Positions 17,921-25,293 of a stretch of 64,000 bases of DNA are shown piece after piece (the stretch's first letter is position 1; every line of letters begins with the position of its first letter). The stretch is from Bacillota bacterium (GTDB lineage Bacteria; Bacillota; Clostridia; Lachnospirales; Lachnospiraceae), in the NCBI GenBank assembly GCA_023386315.1, contig JAEWJZ010000016.1, positions 62,001-126,000 on the forward strand. Reading direction: 5' to 3'. The translations under genes were made by a program, and so were the position numbers. The notes beneath the pieces were generated by a model. It was not told the origin of the DNA. It ran no database searches and worked only from the letters and a program-made list of their open reading frames with translations.

Positions 17921-19000
17921 CTATTGTCCGTGATACTGATTTGATACTATTTTCTGTAGTTCCTCTGCAACTTCGTTATGGCGGTTAGGATACAAATGTC
18001 CGTATACATTATTGTCCATGTCCACGGTGTCTCCGATGCGCTCAGCTATGAGGTGCGGTGAAAATCCCATATCTATAAGCATAGACACATGACTGTGCCG
18101 GATATCGTGAATTCTGATGGTTTTAATGCCCGATTTTTTACAGCCTGAGTTGAGGCGTCTGCGAAGACGGTCTGGAAGAACTGGGAAGAGACGCTCGTTT
18201 TTATCTATATCGTAGATGCATTCTGAATATTTCTTCAGGTTGTCGCGTAAAAATTGAGGAATAATAATTGTTCGATAGCTGTTTCGCGTCTTGGGAGATG
18301 TGATCTGATCTCCTTTATTTTTTGGGGAGTATGTTTTGGAAATAGTTATGCTACAGTTTAGAAAATCAATATCATTTAGAGTGAGCGCGAGTAATTCACC
18401 CACTCTCATATCAGCATAGAATAGTGTTTCAAATGCCATGTGCGCTACAGGATCGGTTACGGAATTAAGAAATACTGAAAATTCTTCTTGTGTCCAGAAT
18501 TGCATTTTTCGTCTCGTTACTTGGCAGGCATATCCGGTTATGCTGTGGGGATTAACAGGAAGTTTATAAAATTTGACTGCATAATTCATTATTGAATTAA
18601 ACAACTTTTCTATATTGGTAATGTGGCCAGAAGAGATCTTGCGGTCGTTCCTGCCGTTTACAAGTTCAGATTTCCATTTTCTCACATCAGCCGGAGTGAT
18701 GGCGTTAATAGGTTTTTCGCCGAAAGCTGGAATCAACCATGCATTTATTAAAGCGGTTTTTACATAGGTGGAGGACTCTTTATTTCTTACTTTCATATCC
18801 TCTGTATAAAGGTCTGCAAGGGCCTTAAAGGTCATATCCGGGGTTCCCTGCTGTTTCTCTAAAAACTCGCGTTCCCAGGCCTTGGCATCCTTGCTCTTTT
18901 CAAACCCTCTTTTAAGTTTTTGCCTTCTCTGGCCGGTCCAGTCTGTGTAGTATAATTTAACATAGTAAGTTTTGCGCTGTTCATCTTTGAATACTGGCAT
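17921..19000 (-). CDS. int: Phage tyrosine recombinase (integrase)
   Basis: A 359-residue site-specific recombinase. The N-terminal part is an AP2-like arm-binding domain ('YYVKLYYTDWTGQRRQKLKRGF'), then a SAM-like core-binding domain (about 65-150) and the catalytic domain. Active-site residues: Arg in 'YADMRVGELLALTLNDIDF', His and Arg in 'IRIHDIRHSHVSML', and Tyr in 'DNNVYGHLYPNRH'. The ATG at 19000 has AAAGGA upstream at ten bases; an in-frame ATG at 19009 lies too close to it. It catalyses insertion at the helicase-loader gene and lies next to attL. Confidence 0.95.
   Translation of the reverse strand: MPVFKDEQRKTYYVKLYYTDWTGQRRQKLKRGFEKSKDAKAWEREFLEKQQGTPDMTFKALADLYTEDMKVRNKESSTYVKTALINAWLIPAFGEKPINAITPADVRKWKSELVNGRNDRKISSGHITNIEKLFNSIMNYAVKFYKLPVNPHSITGYACQVTRRKMQFWTQEEFSVFLNSVTDPVAHMAFETLFYADMRVGELLALTLNDIDFLNCSITISKTYSPKNKGDQITSPKTRNSYRTIIIPQFLRDNLKKYSECIYDIDKNERLFPVLPDRLRRRLNSGCKKSGIKTIRIHDIRHSHVSMLIDMGFSPHLIAERIGDTVDMDNNVYGHLYPNRHNEVAEELQKIVSNQYHGQ
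17929..17952. repeat. Integrase arm-type repeat, left
   Basis: Two TGATACT units 11 bases apart (17931-17937, 17942-17948), within the last codons of the integrase gene. The same arrangement occurs near the right end (30533-30550), with 21 of 23 bases identical over the block. Confidence 0.6.
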
Positions 19001-19061
19001 TGATATCATTTCCTTTCTGTTTTTGAGTATAAAAAATACGCCCTCTTGCCATGGCGTTTTA

Positions 19062-19100
19062 GGAATGATATAATCAATTTGATAGTGGATTTATCATTCC
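19062..19100. repeat. Inverted repeat upstream of integrase
   Basis: GGAATGATA (19062-19070) and TATCATTCC (19092-19100) form a perfect 9-bp inverted repeat about 60 bases upstream of the integrase start. It could be an excisionase or regulator site; nothing shows which. Confidence 0.5.
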
Positions 19101-19130
19101 GGAAGTCCGGTAAGAGAAAATCTATATAAA

Positions 19131-19164
19131 GCCGTTCGGTGTTGGTAGCACCGGGCGGTTTTCT
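19131..19164. terminator. Hairpin downstream of repressor gene
   Basis: GCCGTTCGGTG (19131-19141) pairs with CACCGGGCGGT (19149-19159), with G-U pairs, and TTTTCTT follows on the + strand. It lies 28 bases after the repressor stop and before the integrase promoter region. Confidence 0.65.
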
Positions 19165-19191
19165 TGTTAAAAAAAATAATAACCTAAGTCG

Positions 19192-19659
19192 CTATTCATC
19201 AAAGAAAGTATCATCATGTTTTTTCATATCTTCGGTTATTTCTATATCTGTACGTTCGTGGGCGGCCACGGGGAATAAGTGTGATTTATCCTCTCCAGGT
19301 TTTAGCTTTGTTATATTAGAGTCAGAGGTAGCTCTGCAGCGATTGTATTCCATTTCCAGTACGGTGTCTACTGTATGCTTACCTTTGTCATCTATGAAAC
19401 GATATTTATATAGATGGTCTTGTTCTGGCTGGGTAATCTGGGTTCGTTCTTGCATTTCCTCGCTCCAACCCATAAGGTATGCGGGGCTACATTCAAGAAT
19501 GGTCGCCATTTGAGCTATTATAGAGCGCTTAATGTTTTCAACTCGCCCATTTTCATATTTTGCTATGGCGGATTTTTGAAGTCCTAGTTTTTCAGCAAGT
19601 TCTTCCTGAGTGTAATCCATTATAAGTCTGCACTCTTTTATTCTTTCTGCCATTCCCAT
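19192..19659 (-). CDS. CI-like phage repressor (XRE family)
   Basis: A 155-residue protein with an N-terminal XRE helix-turn-helix (about residues 4-60; 'TQEELAEKLGLQKSAIAKYE') and a C-terminal tail 'VAAHERTDIEITEDMKKHDD' that is characteristic of clostridial prophage repressors. There is no LexA-type Ser/Lys autocleavage domain. It would hold the divergent early promoter off. Three GTGTCT-containing sites lie in the intergenic region beyond its start, the expected operators. The start could also be the second methionine. Confidence 0.9.
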   Translation of the reverse strand: MGMAERIKECRLIMDYTQEELAEKLGLQKSAIAKYENGRVENIKRSIIAQMATILECSPAYLMGWSEEMQERTQITQPEQDHLYKYRFIDDKGKHTVDTVLEMEYNRCRATSDSNITKLKPGEDKSHLFPVAAHERTDIEITEDMKKHDDTFFDE

Positions 19660-19686
19660 TGTTTACTTACCCTCTTTTCTTGTAAT

Positions 19687-19692
19687 GTGTCT
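19687..19692. promoter_or_regulatory. Operator-like half site O1 (GTGTCT)
   Basis: GTGTCTTAA begins here. It lies just downstream of the probable repressor promoter on the reverse strand (TTGCAT, 17-base spacer, TAAAAT), so it may mediate autoregulation. Confidence 0.4.
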
Positions 19693-19738
19693 TAATTTTA
19701 CTACATGCTGTACTAAAATGCAAGTTATTTCGGAAAAA

Positions 19739-19744
19739 GTGTCT
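19739..19744. promoter_or_regulatory. Operator-like half site O2 (GTGTCT)
   Basis: A second GTGTCTTAA copy, midway between the two divergent promoters. Confidence 0.4.
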
Positions 19745-19763
19745 TAAAAATCAAAAAGTGCAA

Positions 19764-19792
19764 TTGACAATGTAGTCACACTGTGCTATATT
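19764..19792 (+). promoter_or_regulatory. Prophage early (rightward) promoter
   Basis: Consensus TTGACA (19764-19769), exactly 17 bases, TATATT (19787-19792). It faces away from the repressor gene and drives the truncated Cro-like frame and genes beyond. A palindromic operator begins five bases after the -10. Confidence 0.85.
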
Positions 19793-19796
19793 TTAG

Positions 19797-19813
19797 GTGT
19801 CTAAAAAAGACAC
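19797..19813. promoter_or_regulatory. Palindromic operator O3
   Basis: GTGTCTAAAAAAGACAC: perfect 6-bp arms around five adenines, at the start of the rightward transcript. It shares GTGTCT with the two other sites, so the repressor is the likely ligand. Confidence 0.7.
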
Positions 19814-19832
19814 ATAGAAAGGAGGAATTAAC

Positions 19833-19943
19833 TTGAATAAAAACTTGTTAGAATCTATGATGAAAGCTCATGGAGATACTGGTATATCGTTATCACAGTT
19901 TTTAGGAATGGCAAGAAGTACCTTTTCGGCTAAGGTATTATAA
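19833..19943 (+). pseudogene. Truncated Cro-like helix-turn-helix gene
   Basis: A 36-codon frame with TTG start behind AAAGGAGG, just downstream of the early promoter. It reads 'LLESMMKAHGDTGISLSQFL' and then 'GMARSTFSAKV', the first half of a phage Cro/XRE helix-turn-helix, then stops. The recognition helix is present, but the remaining ~30 residues of this family are absent and not found in the next 150 bases in any frame. I read it as a remnant cut by a deletion. Confidence 0.65.
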
Positions 19944-20099
19944 GTGAATTCATGAAGGGGTAATGGTATGGTTAAGGAAAACGGTACTTCATGGGACTTT
20001 TAGATGTAAATTAAAAATAAGAATCACTGTTTTTGGGATAGTATATATGATATTTTTAGCAGCAAATGATAAATTTGGCTATGATAAGGAGTATAGTAA

Positions 20100-21275
20100 A
20101 TGGCTGATGAAATAGTAATAACTAATGATGAAATAAAAGTTAAAGACGGAGTAATAGTTACTGGGACAATAGTGAGTATTGGATATTTTACGTTTCATAT
20201 TTTGGGAAATTTATTGGAAAGATATATCAGATGGAAAGCTGCCATTAATGGTGATGTGGCAGAATATGAAAATGTAGTAAAAGAATACATGTCCAAACAT
20301 TATGCATTTTATGGTGAATTTCAAAAAGAAAATCAATATGTAAAAAGCGATTCCATTTTACAATGCAGTGGAGGAACCAAATTGGTGAAATTTGATGTTC
20401 TAAAGAATCATGGAGTTGTAGAAAAGGACGGGACGCCATTAGGAACTTGCTCTGTTTGTAAAGCAAACCAGGATATATGTCCTTTCAGCTGTAAAATGCC
20501 ACGTGTAGTTCCGGGTCAAAAGAGCGATACTTTAGTTACAATAAAAAATTGTATTCCGACTTTAAAAAGAAAATGGAGTAAGAGTAAAAATGTTGTTTGT
20601 GCATATAACGGATATATAAGTGTTGTTGAGGTTCCGGCAATGACCATGAGTAGAAAGGGATTTAAGCTTTTGAAATTTCATGAAATGAATTTATCTACAC
20701 TGAAAGGCTGGGGGTTAGGTGAATTTAACGGGGACGAGTTAATAGGGATATATCCTCATTATGTTTTTAGAATAAGTAAAAAAAAAGGTAAATGGGAATC
20801 AGATGGGGGTATAACCTTTGGTTTTGGACATTATGTTTCCAAAACAGAATATGAAACAGATAAAGAAGAGAAAGATCTAGTTGATAAATATGCAAAAGGT
20901 GCACCACTAATACCGACAACAGTTAATAATGGTGGAGTATCATATAAAGTTCCAGGTTCAACTTATATGACTATGTCAAAAGTAGATGAACTTTTGGATA
21001 GTGATATTAAAGTGCATGAATCAGATTTAAATAATTTGTTTAAAGGGGCTAATTATTCTGTTACCCAAGAACAGTTTGACGCACTTGTTAATTTAAGGTA
21101 TCATAAATATAAGCTTGGTGATAAAATTGACAAATTAATAAGCACAAAAAGTTATGATAAAACGAAGTGGGAAACAGCTATAAGAGATTTAATTGGAACG
21201 AGTGGAGATATAAAACGAGCTAGCCAATTGGTTGAGTTATTTAACGAAGGGACATATCCTTCAGAAATAATATGA
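20100..21275 (+). CDS. PAAR-like (DUF4280-type) protein with C-terminal lysozyme domain
   Basis: A 391-residue protein in markedly AT-rich sequence. After a hydrophobic stretch (about 20-40), residues about 80-185 resemble DUF4280/PAAR-like modules: 'SILQCSGGTKLVKFDVLKNH', the cysteines of 'GTCSVCKANQDICPFSC' and 'VVCAYNGYISVV'. Residues about 195-391 look like a T4-type (GH24-like) lysozyme: candidate catalytic Glu in 'LLKFHEMNLS', then 'GGITFGFGHYVS' and 'TQEQFDALVNLRYH'. PAAR-like proteins cap contractile injection spikes and carry effectors, so this reads as a peptidoglycan-cutting effector. AAGGAG precedes the ATG. The next gene overlaps or abuts its stop and is a candidate immunity protein. 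Confidence 0.68.
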   Translation: MADEIVITNDEIKVKDGVIVTGTIVSIGYFTFHILGNLLERYIRWKAAINGDVAEYENVVKEYMSKHYAFYGEFQKENQYVKSDSILQCSGGTKLVKFDVLKNHGVVEKDGTPLGTCSVCKANQDICPFSCKMPRVVPGQKSDTLVTIKNCIPTLKRKWSKSKNVVCAYNGYISVVEVPAMTMSRKGFKLLKFHEMNLSTLKGWGLGEFNGDELIGIYPHYVFRISKKKGKWESDGGITFGFGHYVSKTEYETDKEEKDLVDKYAKGAPLIPTTVNNGGVSYKVPGSTYMTMSKVDELLDSDIKVHESDLNNLFKGANYSVTQEQFDALVNLRYHKYKLGDKIDKLISTKSYDKTKWETAIRDLIGTSGDIKRASQLVELFNEGTYPSEII

Positions 21276-21283
21276 GGTGGTTT

Positions 21284-21937
21284 ATGAACAGAAAAATGTT
21301 ATTTATTAATATTGGATTTTTTTTAGCAGGAATTGCTTTATGCGTGTGTGTTAGTAGAATTAAGCCAAGACAGGAAAGTGCTATGCCAGTTCAAATAAAA
21401 GCGGAAGTGACAACAAATGATTTATTAGAAGAAACAAAATTGAGTAAAGATAATGATTTAGATATACCGGATAATACTGTTGAAGAAGAGCACGATTATC
21501 AAAAATTAAATACAGATCGGGGATATAAAATTTTATATGGTGAATGGCTGGTAACTAAAACAATTGGGGAAAATTATAGAATAGACTCACAAGATGTTAG
21601 CGATGTTATTGGAAAAAAAATTTGGTTTTCAGCCTCTAATAGCCATTTCTTTTATCATAATGAAGAGGTGAGTATTAATTACCCACAATATGAGATAATA
21701 ACTATTCCATTAGATGATGATACTACTTACTTTCCTTATATGCCTACAATGAAAGAGATGGGAATCTTGGGTGATTATGCCGTTATGTTTGTACCAGAAA
21801 GTGCGGAATGTGGTTATGATATGTATTTTATAATTAAGGATGATGAAACTTTAATGATGTATTATAAAGAAACCTATTTAGAGTTAAAACGTACAAAGTA
21901 TATACCAAATTATGAGTTTTATTATCATGCAGTCTAA
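21284..21937 (+). CDS. Membrane-anchored hypothetical, candidate immunity protein
   Basis: A 217-residue protein with an N-terminal membrane anchor ('MLFINIGFFLAGIALCVCVS') and an exported domain of about 170 residues ('GEWLVTKTIGENYRI', 'DYAVMFVPESAECGYDMYF'). No family recognised. Position directly behind the lysozyme gene, exported location and one-gene coupling are what an immunity protein against a peptidoglycan hydrolase would need. ATG 21284 is chosen for the GAGGTGG before it; an in-frame ATG at 21272 overlaps the previous stop (ATGA). Function is inferred from context only. Confidence 0.6.
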   Translation: MNRKMLFINIGFFLAGIALCVCVSRIKPRQESAMPVQIKAEVTTNDLLEETKLSKDNDLDIPDNTVEEEHDYQKLNTDRGYKILYGEWLVTKTIGENYRIDSQDVSDVIGKKIWFSASNSHFFYHNEEVSINYPQYEIITIPLDDDTTYFPYMPTMKEMGILGDYAVMFVPESAECGYDMYFIIKDDETLMMYYKETYLELKRTKYIPNYEFYYHAV

Positions 21938-22007
21938 TAAAAGATATCAAAAGTATTTAAAATGCATGATCGTAATGAGAAACTACTAAAATTGCATATG
22001 TAAAGAA

Positions 22008-22043
22008 AACTACTAACTATCAGTATTAAGCTGGTAGTTTTTT
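22008..22043 (+). terminator. Terminator after immunity-like gene
   Basis: AAACTACTAACT (22008-22019) pairs imperfectly with AGCTGGTAGTTT (22029-22040), followed by TTTTT. Confidence 0.65.
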
Positions 22044-22072
22044 TATTGCCATTAACAGAAAGGAAAAGAAGA

Positions 22073-22855
22073 ATGAAATCATTATTACACTACCCATGCA
22101 GCAAGAAACGTATCGCCTCCTGGATAATTGAAAATATGCCAGATCATCACAGCTATCTGGATCCTTATTTTGGCGGAGGAGGTATGTTTTTCGAGAAGCC
22201 TCCTTCCAAGATTGAGACAGTGAATGACCTTGATGGTGATGTGGTGAATTTCTTCCGGGTGATACAGAATCCGGAAAGCTGTCAGGAGCTTCAGGAGTGG
22301 CTTACATATACACCGTATTCCAGACAGGTATATGATGAATCCTTCGTAAAGGAGCCGCAGTCACCGGTGGAGCAGGCTGGGTACTTTGCAATCCGATTTA
22401 TGCAGAGTCATGGCTTCCGGTTGACTGAGAAATGTGGCTGGAAGAAAGATGTGTACGGAAGAGAAGCAGCCTATGCAGTCAGGAATTGGAATCGTCTTCC
22501 GGAAACACTGGCAGAGATGGCGAATAGGTTGAAAGGTGTGCAGATTGAGAATAAGCCGGCACTGGAGCTGATCAGAGCGTTTGATCATAAAAATGTGTTG
22601 ATCTACCTGGATCCGCCTTATGTGTTATCGACACGGACCAGGAAGCAGTACTGGTTTGAAATGTCGGATCAGGATCATGAGAAGCTACTGAAGACGGTGA
22701 TCAGTAGCCGGGCAAAGGTGATGCTTTCCGGATATGATTGTGAGTTGTATGAAAAGTACTTGAAAGGCTGGAGGAAATTACAGATTCCGGCCAGAGCGCA
22801 GAATAGTCTTCCGAGGGTGGAGACGTTGTGGATGAACTTTGAGTCGTTAAGTTAG
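22073..22855 (+). CDS. DNA N6-adenine methyltransferase (D12/Dam class)
   Basis: A 260-residue phage-type adenine methylase that transfers methyl from S-adenosylmethionine to a DNA adenine. The SAM loop is 'YLDPYFGGGGMFFEKPP' (motif I, FxGxG type), 'DVVNFFRVIQN' follows as in Dam enzymes, and the catalytic motif IV is 'IYLDPPYV' (DPPY). ATG 22073 has AGAAAGG upstream; the 27-base longer TTG frame is not needed. No restriction enzyme gene is next to it, so it is probably a solitary phage methylase; its target site is unknown. Confidence 0.93.
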   Translation: MKSLLHYPCSKKRIASWIIENMPDHHSYLDPYFGGGGMFFEKPPSKIETVNDLDGDVVNFFRVIQNPESCQELQEWLTYTPYSRQVYDESFVKEPQSPVEQAGYFAIRFMQSHGFRLTEKCGWKKDVYGREAAYAVRNWNRLPETLAEMANRLKGVQIENKPALELIRAFDHKNVLIYLDPPYVLSTRTRKQYWFEMSDQDHEKLLKTVISSRAKVMLSGYDCELYEKYLKGWRKLQIPARAQNSLPRVETLWMNFESLS

Positions 22856-22874
22856 GATTTGAAGGAGGAAAAAC

Positions 22875-22982
22875 ATGAGTGCAGTTGATGATTTATTAGA
22901 TGGATATTTATTAAGAGATGCATTAGGTTATCATGATGAGGTGGGGGATTATGATTATGAGAACAAAGAATGGATTCGGTAA
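22875..22982 (+). CDS. Small conserved phage-type protein
   Basis: A 35-residue acidic protein starting 'MSAVDDLLDGYLLRDALGYH' with GAAGGAGG eight bases upstream of ATG. Similar tiny DDLLDGY-type frames recur beside phage methylase or replication genes in clostridial phages. It lies 19 bases after the methylase gene in the same transcription unit. Function unknown. Confidence 0.6.
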   Translation: MSAVDDLLDGYLLRDALGYHDEVGDYDYENKEWIR

Positions 22983-23033
22983 ACTGAGATTTGTGGAGTT
23001 AATAAGTATTACATTGATTAAACTTTAGTGAAA

Positions 23034-23070
23034 CCAAAGGGTAAAGCCAGAAAGTCAACTTTACCCTTGG
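23034..23070. terminator. Bidirectional hairpin between convergent phage genes
   Basis: CCAAAGGGTAAAG (23034-23046) pairs with CTTTACCCTTGG (23059-23070). It lies between the small phage gene and the convergent secreted-protein gene. T tracts are weak. Confidence 0.6.
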
Positions 23071-23095
23071 AATACAAATGCCTTTTATTAATTTT

Positions 23096-23590
23096 TTATT
23101 TTTGCTCTACGCGATAATAAACAGTACCTTGATTGGAGGTCCCTATCGCATATATTGCTATCTCAATTCTATATCGACTTGTCCCTGAAAGTGTTGACAA
23201 ATCAGTAGTTGATAAAGGATCGTAAAAGTTCATAAATGAATATGTTTGTTGCGTTCCACCTAAAACTGGAATTGCGGTTACTGTTCCTTGTATTAAATCT
23301 TTTCTGTTGTTATTGGGACAATAAAACTTTAATTGAACATTATCACTGGCAGTAACGGTTGAAGTTAGTGAAGCTTTAAGAGTATATCCACGTGTTACCG
23401 TACCTAGTAATGTGTAAGTTTTTCCGTCTGGTGCAGTAATTGTTGAAGCCGCCACAGCGGAGGATACCTCTTGGTTTTTTGTTGTAGAATCAGGTTTCAC
23501 TTCTAATGGTTTTTCTGATGCAAAAACTGGTATACATGTCATACAAAAAATCAATGTACTAATTACCAATCCTTTTAAAAATTTTTTCAT
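23096..23590 (-). CDS. Secreted hypothetical protein (prophage moron candidate)
   Basis: A 164-residue protein with a clear signal peptide ('FLKGLVISTLIFCMTCIPVF', cut after 'ASA'-like VFAS) and a small beta-rich, threonine/serine-rich body ('TAPDGKTYTLLGTVTRGY'). It is antisense to the phage genes around it and has its own GGAGGT-type ribosome site, the pattern of a lysogenic-conversion cargo gene. No domain recognised. Confidence 0.75.
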   Translation of the reverse strand: MKKFLKGLVISTLIFCMTCIPVFASEKPLEVKPDSTTKNQEVSSAVAASTITAPDGKTYTLLGTVTRGYTLKASLTSTVTASDNVQLKFYCPNNNRKDLIQGTVTAIPVLGGTQQTYSFMNFYDPLSTTDLSTLSGTSRYRIEIAIYAIGTSNQGTVYYRVEQK

Positions 23591-23704
23591 TTTAATACCT
23601 CCTATATTTTTTAATAATATAGTTATTATACAACCTGATTTGTGAAAAAAATGTCATATTCAGAAATGAATAAAAATTTTTTTTAAATAGAAAGAAGGTA
23701 GATC

Positions 23705-23893
23705 ATGAAACTGGAAGATAGAAAGAAAATAATTGTACAGATATATCCGAAGAGACTGTTTGGAACCGTAATCGGCAGCAATGACGGTCTGATCGTGATC
23801 CTGCTAATTAGTGGTGAATACATAGACGTTCCCCAGGAGCGGGTGAGAATTGTATCGGTGGAGGTGGAGAAAGATGGAAAAGACAAAGTTTAG
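23705..23893 (+). CDS. Small phage hypothetical protein
   Basis: A 62-residue, probably beta-barrel-like protein ('FGTVIGSNDGLIVILLISGE') behind AGAAGG. Its end overlaps the next small gene by 20 bases, which is typical of compact phage early-to-late junction genes. Function unknown. Confidence 0.65.
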   Translation: MKLEDRKKIIVQIYPKRLFGTVIGSNDGLIVILLISGEYIDVPQERVRIVSVEVEKDGKDKV

Positions 23894-24029
23894 TAACGTC
23901 CGGAAGAAGTGTCTGTGCTGCGGAAAGACTTATCCTTCTGATTCGAAACGGACAAGTTGTAGCTGCAAGGACCACGGGAGATTGTTTGGGGTAGGAACAT
24001 ATTACGAAAAGAAGACAGCAGGGAGGTGA
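23874..24029 (+). CDS. Small zinc-ribbon-like phage protein
   Basis: A 51-residue basic protein starting at ATG 23874 behind GGAGGTGG. It carries cysteine pairs 'CLCCGKTYPS' and 'TSCSC', which could bind a metal. It overlaps the preceding gene and ends five bases before the late-regulator gene. No family name. Confidence 0.6.
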   Translation: MEKTKFSNVRKKCLCCGKTYPSDSKRTSCSCKDHGRLFGVGTYYEKKTAGR

Positions 24030-24033
24030 CAGT

Positions 24034-24447
24034 TTGGGAAATGTAAGACCATTGAATCACAGTAAGTACGGGATCAGTAAAAATCGTTTCTGGGAACTGT
24101 ATTACTGGTGCTTGCAGTATGGTGAATGGAAGGACGAACTTAAATATAAAACGGATACGGTGGGAGCCATGGAAATCACAGATATGCCTACAAGCCGGAA
24201 TGTTGGTGACGCTACACAGCAGTTGGCTATGAGACGGGCTATGTTGGAACAGAACTGCCGGTTGATAGAGCAGACGGCTATTGAAGCAGATCCGGATATA
24301 TATCAATATATACTTAAGGCTGTGACAGAAGAGGAAGTGACATATCGGTATTTGAAGTTAATTATGGAGATACCCTGCGGCAAGGATATGTATTATGATC
24401 GGCGCCGAAAATTTTACTGGTTACTGGATAAAAGAAGGAAAATGTAA
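24034..24447 (+). CDS. ArpU/RinA-like phage late transcription regulator
   Basis: A 137-residue protein with TTG start behind GGGAGGTGA. The sequence ('HSKYGISKNRFWELYYWCLQ', 'AIEADPDIYQYILKAVTEE', 'IPCGKDMYYDRRRKFYWLL') matches the small sigma-region-4-like regulators that sit just upstream of terminase genes in clostridial and Lactobacillales phages and switch on packaging and structural genes. In an intact phage the small terminase would follow at once; here about 3.5 kb of cargo and an IS remnant separate them. Confidence 0.75.
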   Translation: MGNVRPLNHSKYGISKNRFWELYYWCLQYGEWKDELKYKTDTVGAMEITDMPTSRNVGDATQQLAMRRAMLEQNCRLIEQTAIEADPDIYQYILKAVTEEEVTYRYLKLIMEIPCGKDMYYDRRRKFYWLLDKRRKM

Positions 24448-24541
24448 AATGAACCGTAATCACAGGACAAGTCAATATGGTATTTTATTAATATTCAATA
24501 TTAGATAAATTTGGAAAAAGAACAGAGGAGGAAATAAAATT

Positions 24542-24970
24542 ATGGAAAACCGATATTGTTTACAGATGGTGAGTTGTGGTGATGGTTGCTGTGGTGGCGG
24601 TAGCTCAGCTACAGAAAATGTGTACTCTACAGAGGAGACTGTATGCGGCAAGTGGATTGATGGTAAGCCCATTTATCGAAAGGTGATTTCTGGGACGCTT
24701 GCTATTGAAAGTGGTACAAAATGCACATTTGCGAATGTTTCTGATCTTAAGATTGATAAAGTTATTAATTTGTACGGAAACATGGTCGACAAGAATAATT
24801 TCTTCGAGGCAGCATTGCCGGTTTCCATTAATCGCCCAGAGGGAATGTATGCAGCCGTAAACATGTACTATGGTATAGATACAGGGGACGTATACTACTC
24901 TTACTTAAATAATAAAGGGGATTACTCTGGAGGTAAAGCTAACGTAGTTATCGAGTATACAAAGAAATAA
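24542..24970 (+). CDS. Hypothetical protein resembling phage fibre tail region
   Basis: A 142-residue protein behind GAGGAGG. The N-terminus is glycine/cysteine-rich ('CGDGCCGGGSSATENVYSTE'), followed by 'CGKWIDGKPIYRKVISGTL', a phrase common in the distal part of phage fibre or base-plate proteins, and a beta-rich end. It might be a small receptor-binding accessory or a fragment of one. It stands apart from any structural gene. Confidence 0.55.
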   Translation: MENRYCLQMVSCGDGCCGGGSSATENVYSTEETVCGKWIDGKPIYRKVISGTLAIESGTKCTFANVSDLKIDKVINLYGNMVDKNNFFEAALPVSINRPEGMYAAVNMYYGIDTGDVYYSYLNNKGDYSGGKANVVIEYTKK

Positions 24971-25293
24971 TCCCCCCTACGGTTGCCGGGTGTAACAGCC
25001 CGGTGACTGATTAAAGCCGACGTTCTTATGCTTTCTTCATGGCTTTTCAAATCGGATAGAAAGCGGGGTATAAAAGTCAGTGTGTTGAGCCCAAAATGCA
25101 ACACTGGATATGGAGCATAGCTTAATTTAAGCGCTAATGATGAGATCCGGGTCCAATTTCGGGTGTTCCATTTGATCTTCATTTATGCTTATTCTCCTTT
25201 TTGAAAAGCCTGTCGATTTTAGGTCGATGGGTGTTTTCTTTAGTAGTAGGTTATGGTATTATTATCCATATCGATTATTAAGGGGGATTGGAT
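24971..25293. other. Non-coding stretch with hairpin, unexplained
   Basis: About 320 bases without a convincing gene. It opens with the hairpin CCGGGTGTAACAGCCCGG (25-bp region near 24987) and contains several short inverted pairs. Base composition is richer in GC than the neighbouring phage genes. No T run, tRNA-like fold, reverse transcriptase or repeat array accompanies it. It may be a structured RNA or mobile-element debris. Confidence 0.4.

Noticed and set aside
22073..22855. Restriction-modification system around the adenine methylase
   Set aside because: Neighbouring genes are a 35-residue phage protein and the immunity-like gene; no nuclease is present, so a solitary phage methylase is the simpler reading.
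24971..25293. Diversity-generating retroelement template or group II intron
   Set aside because: No reverse transcriptase gene, no variable repeat copy in the fibre-like gene and no domain V-like end.
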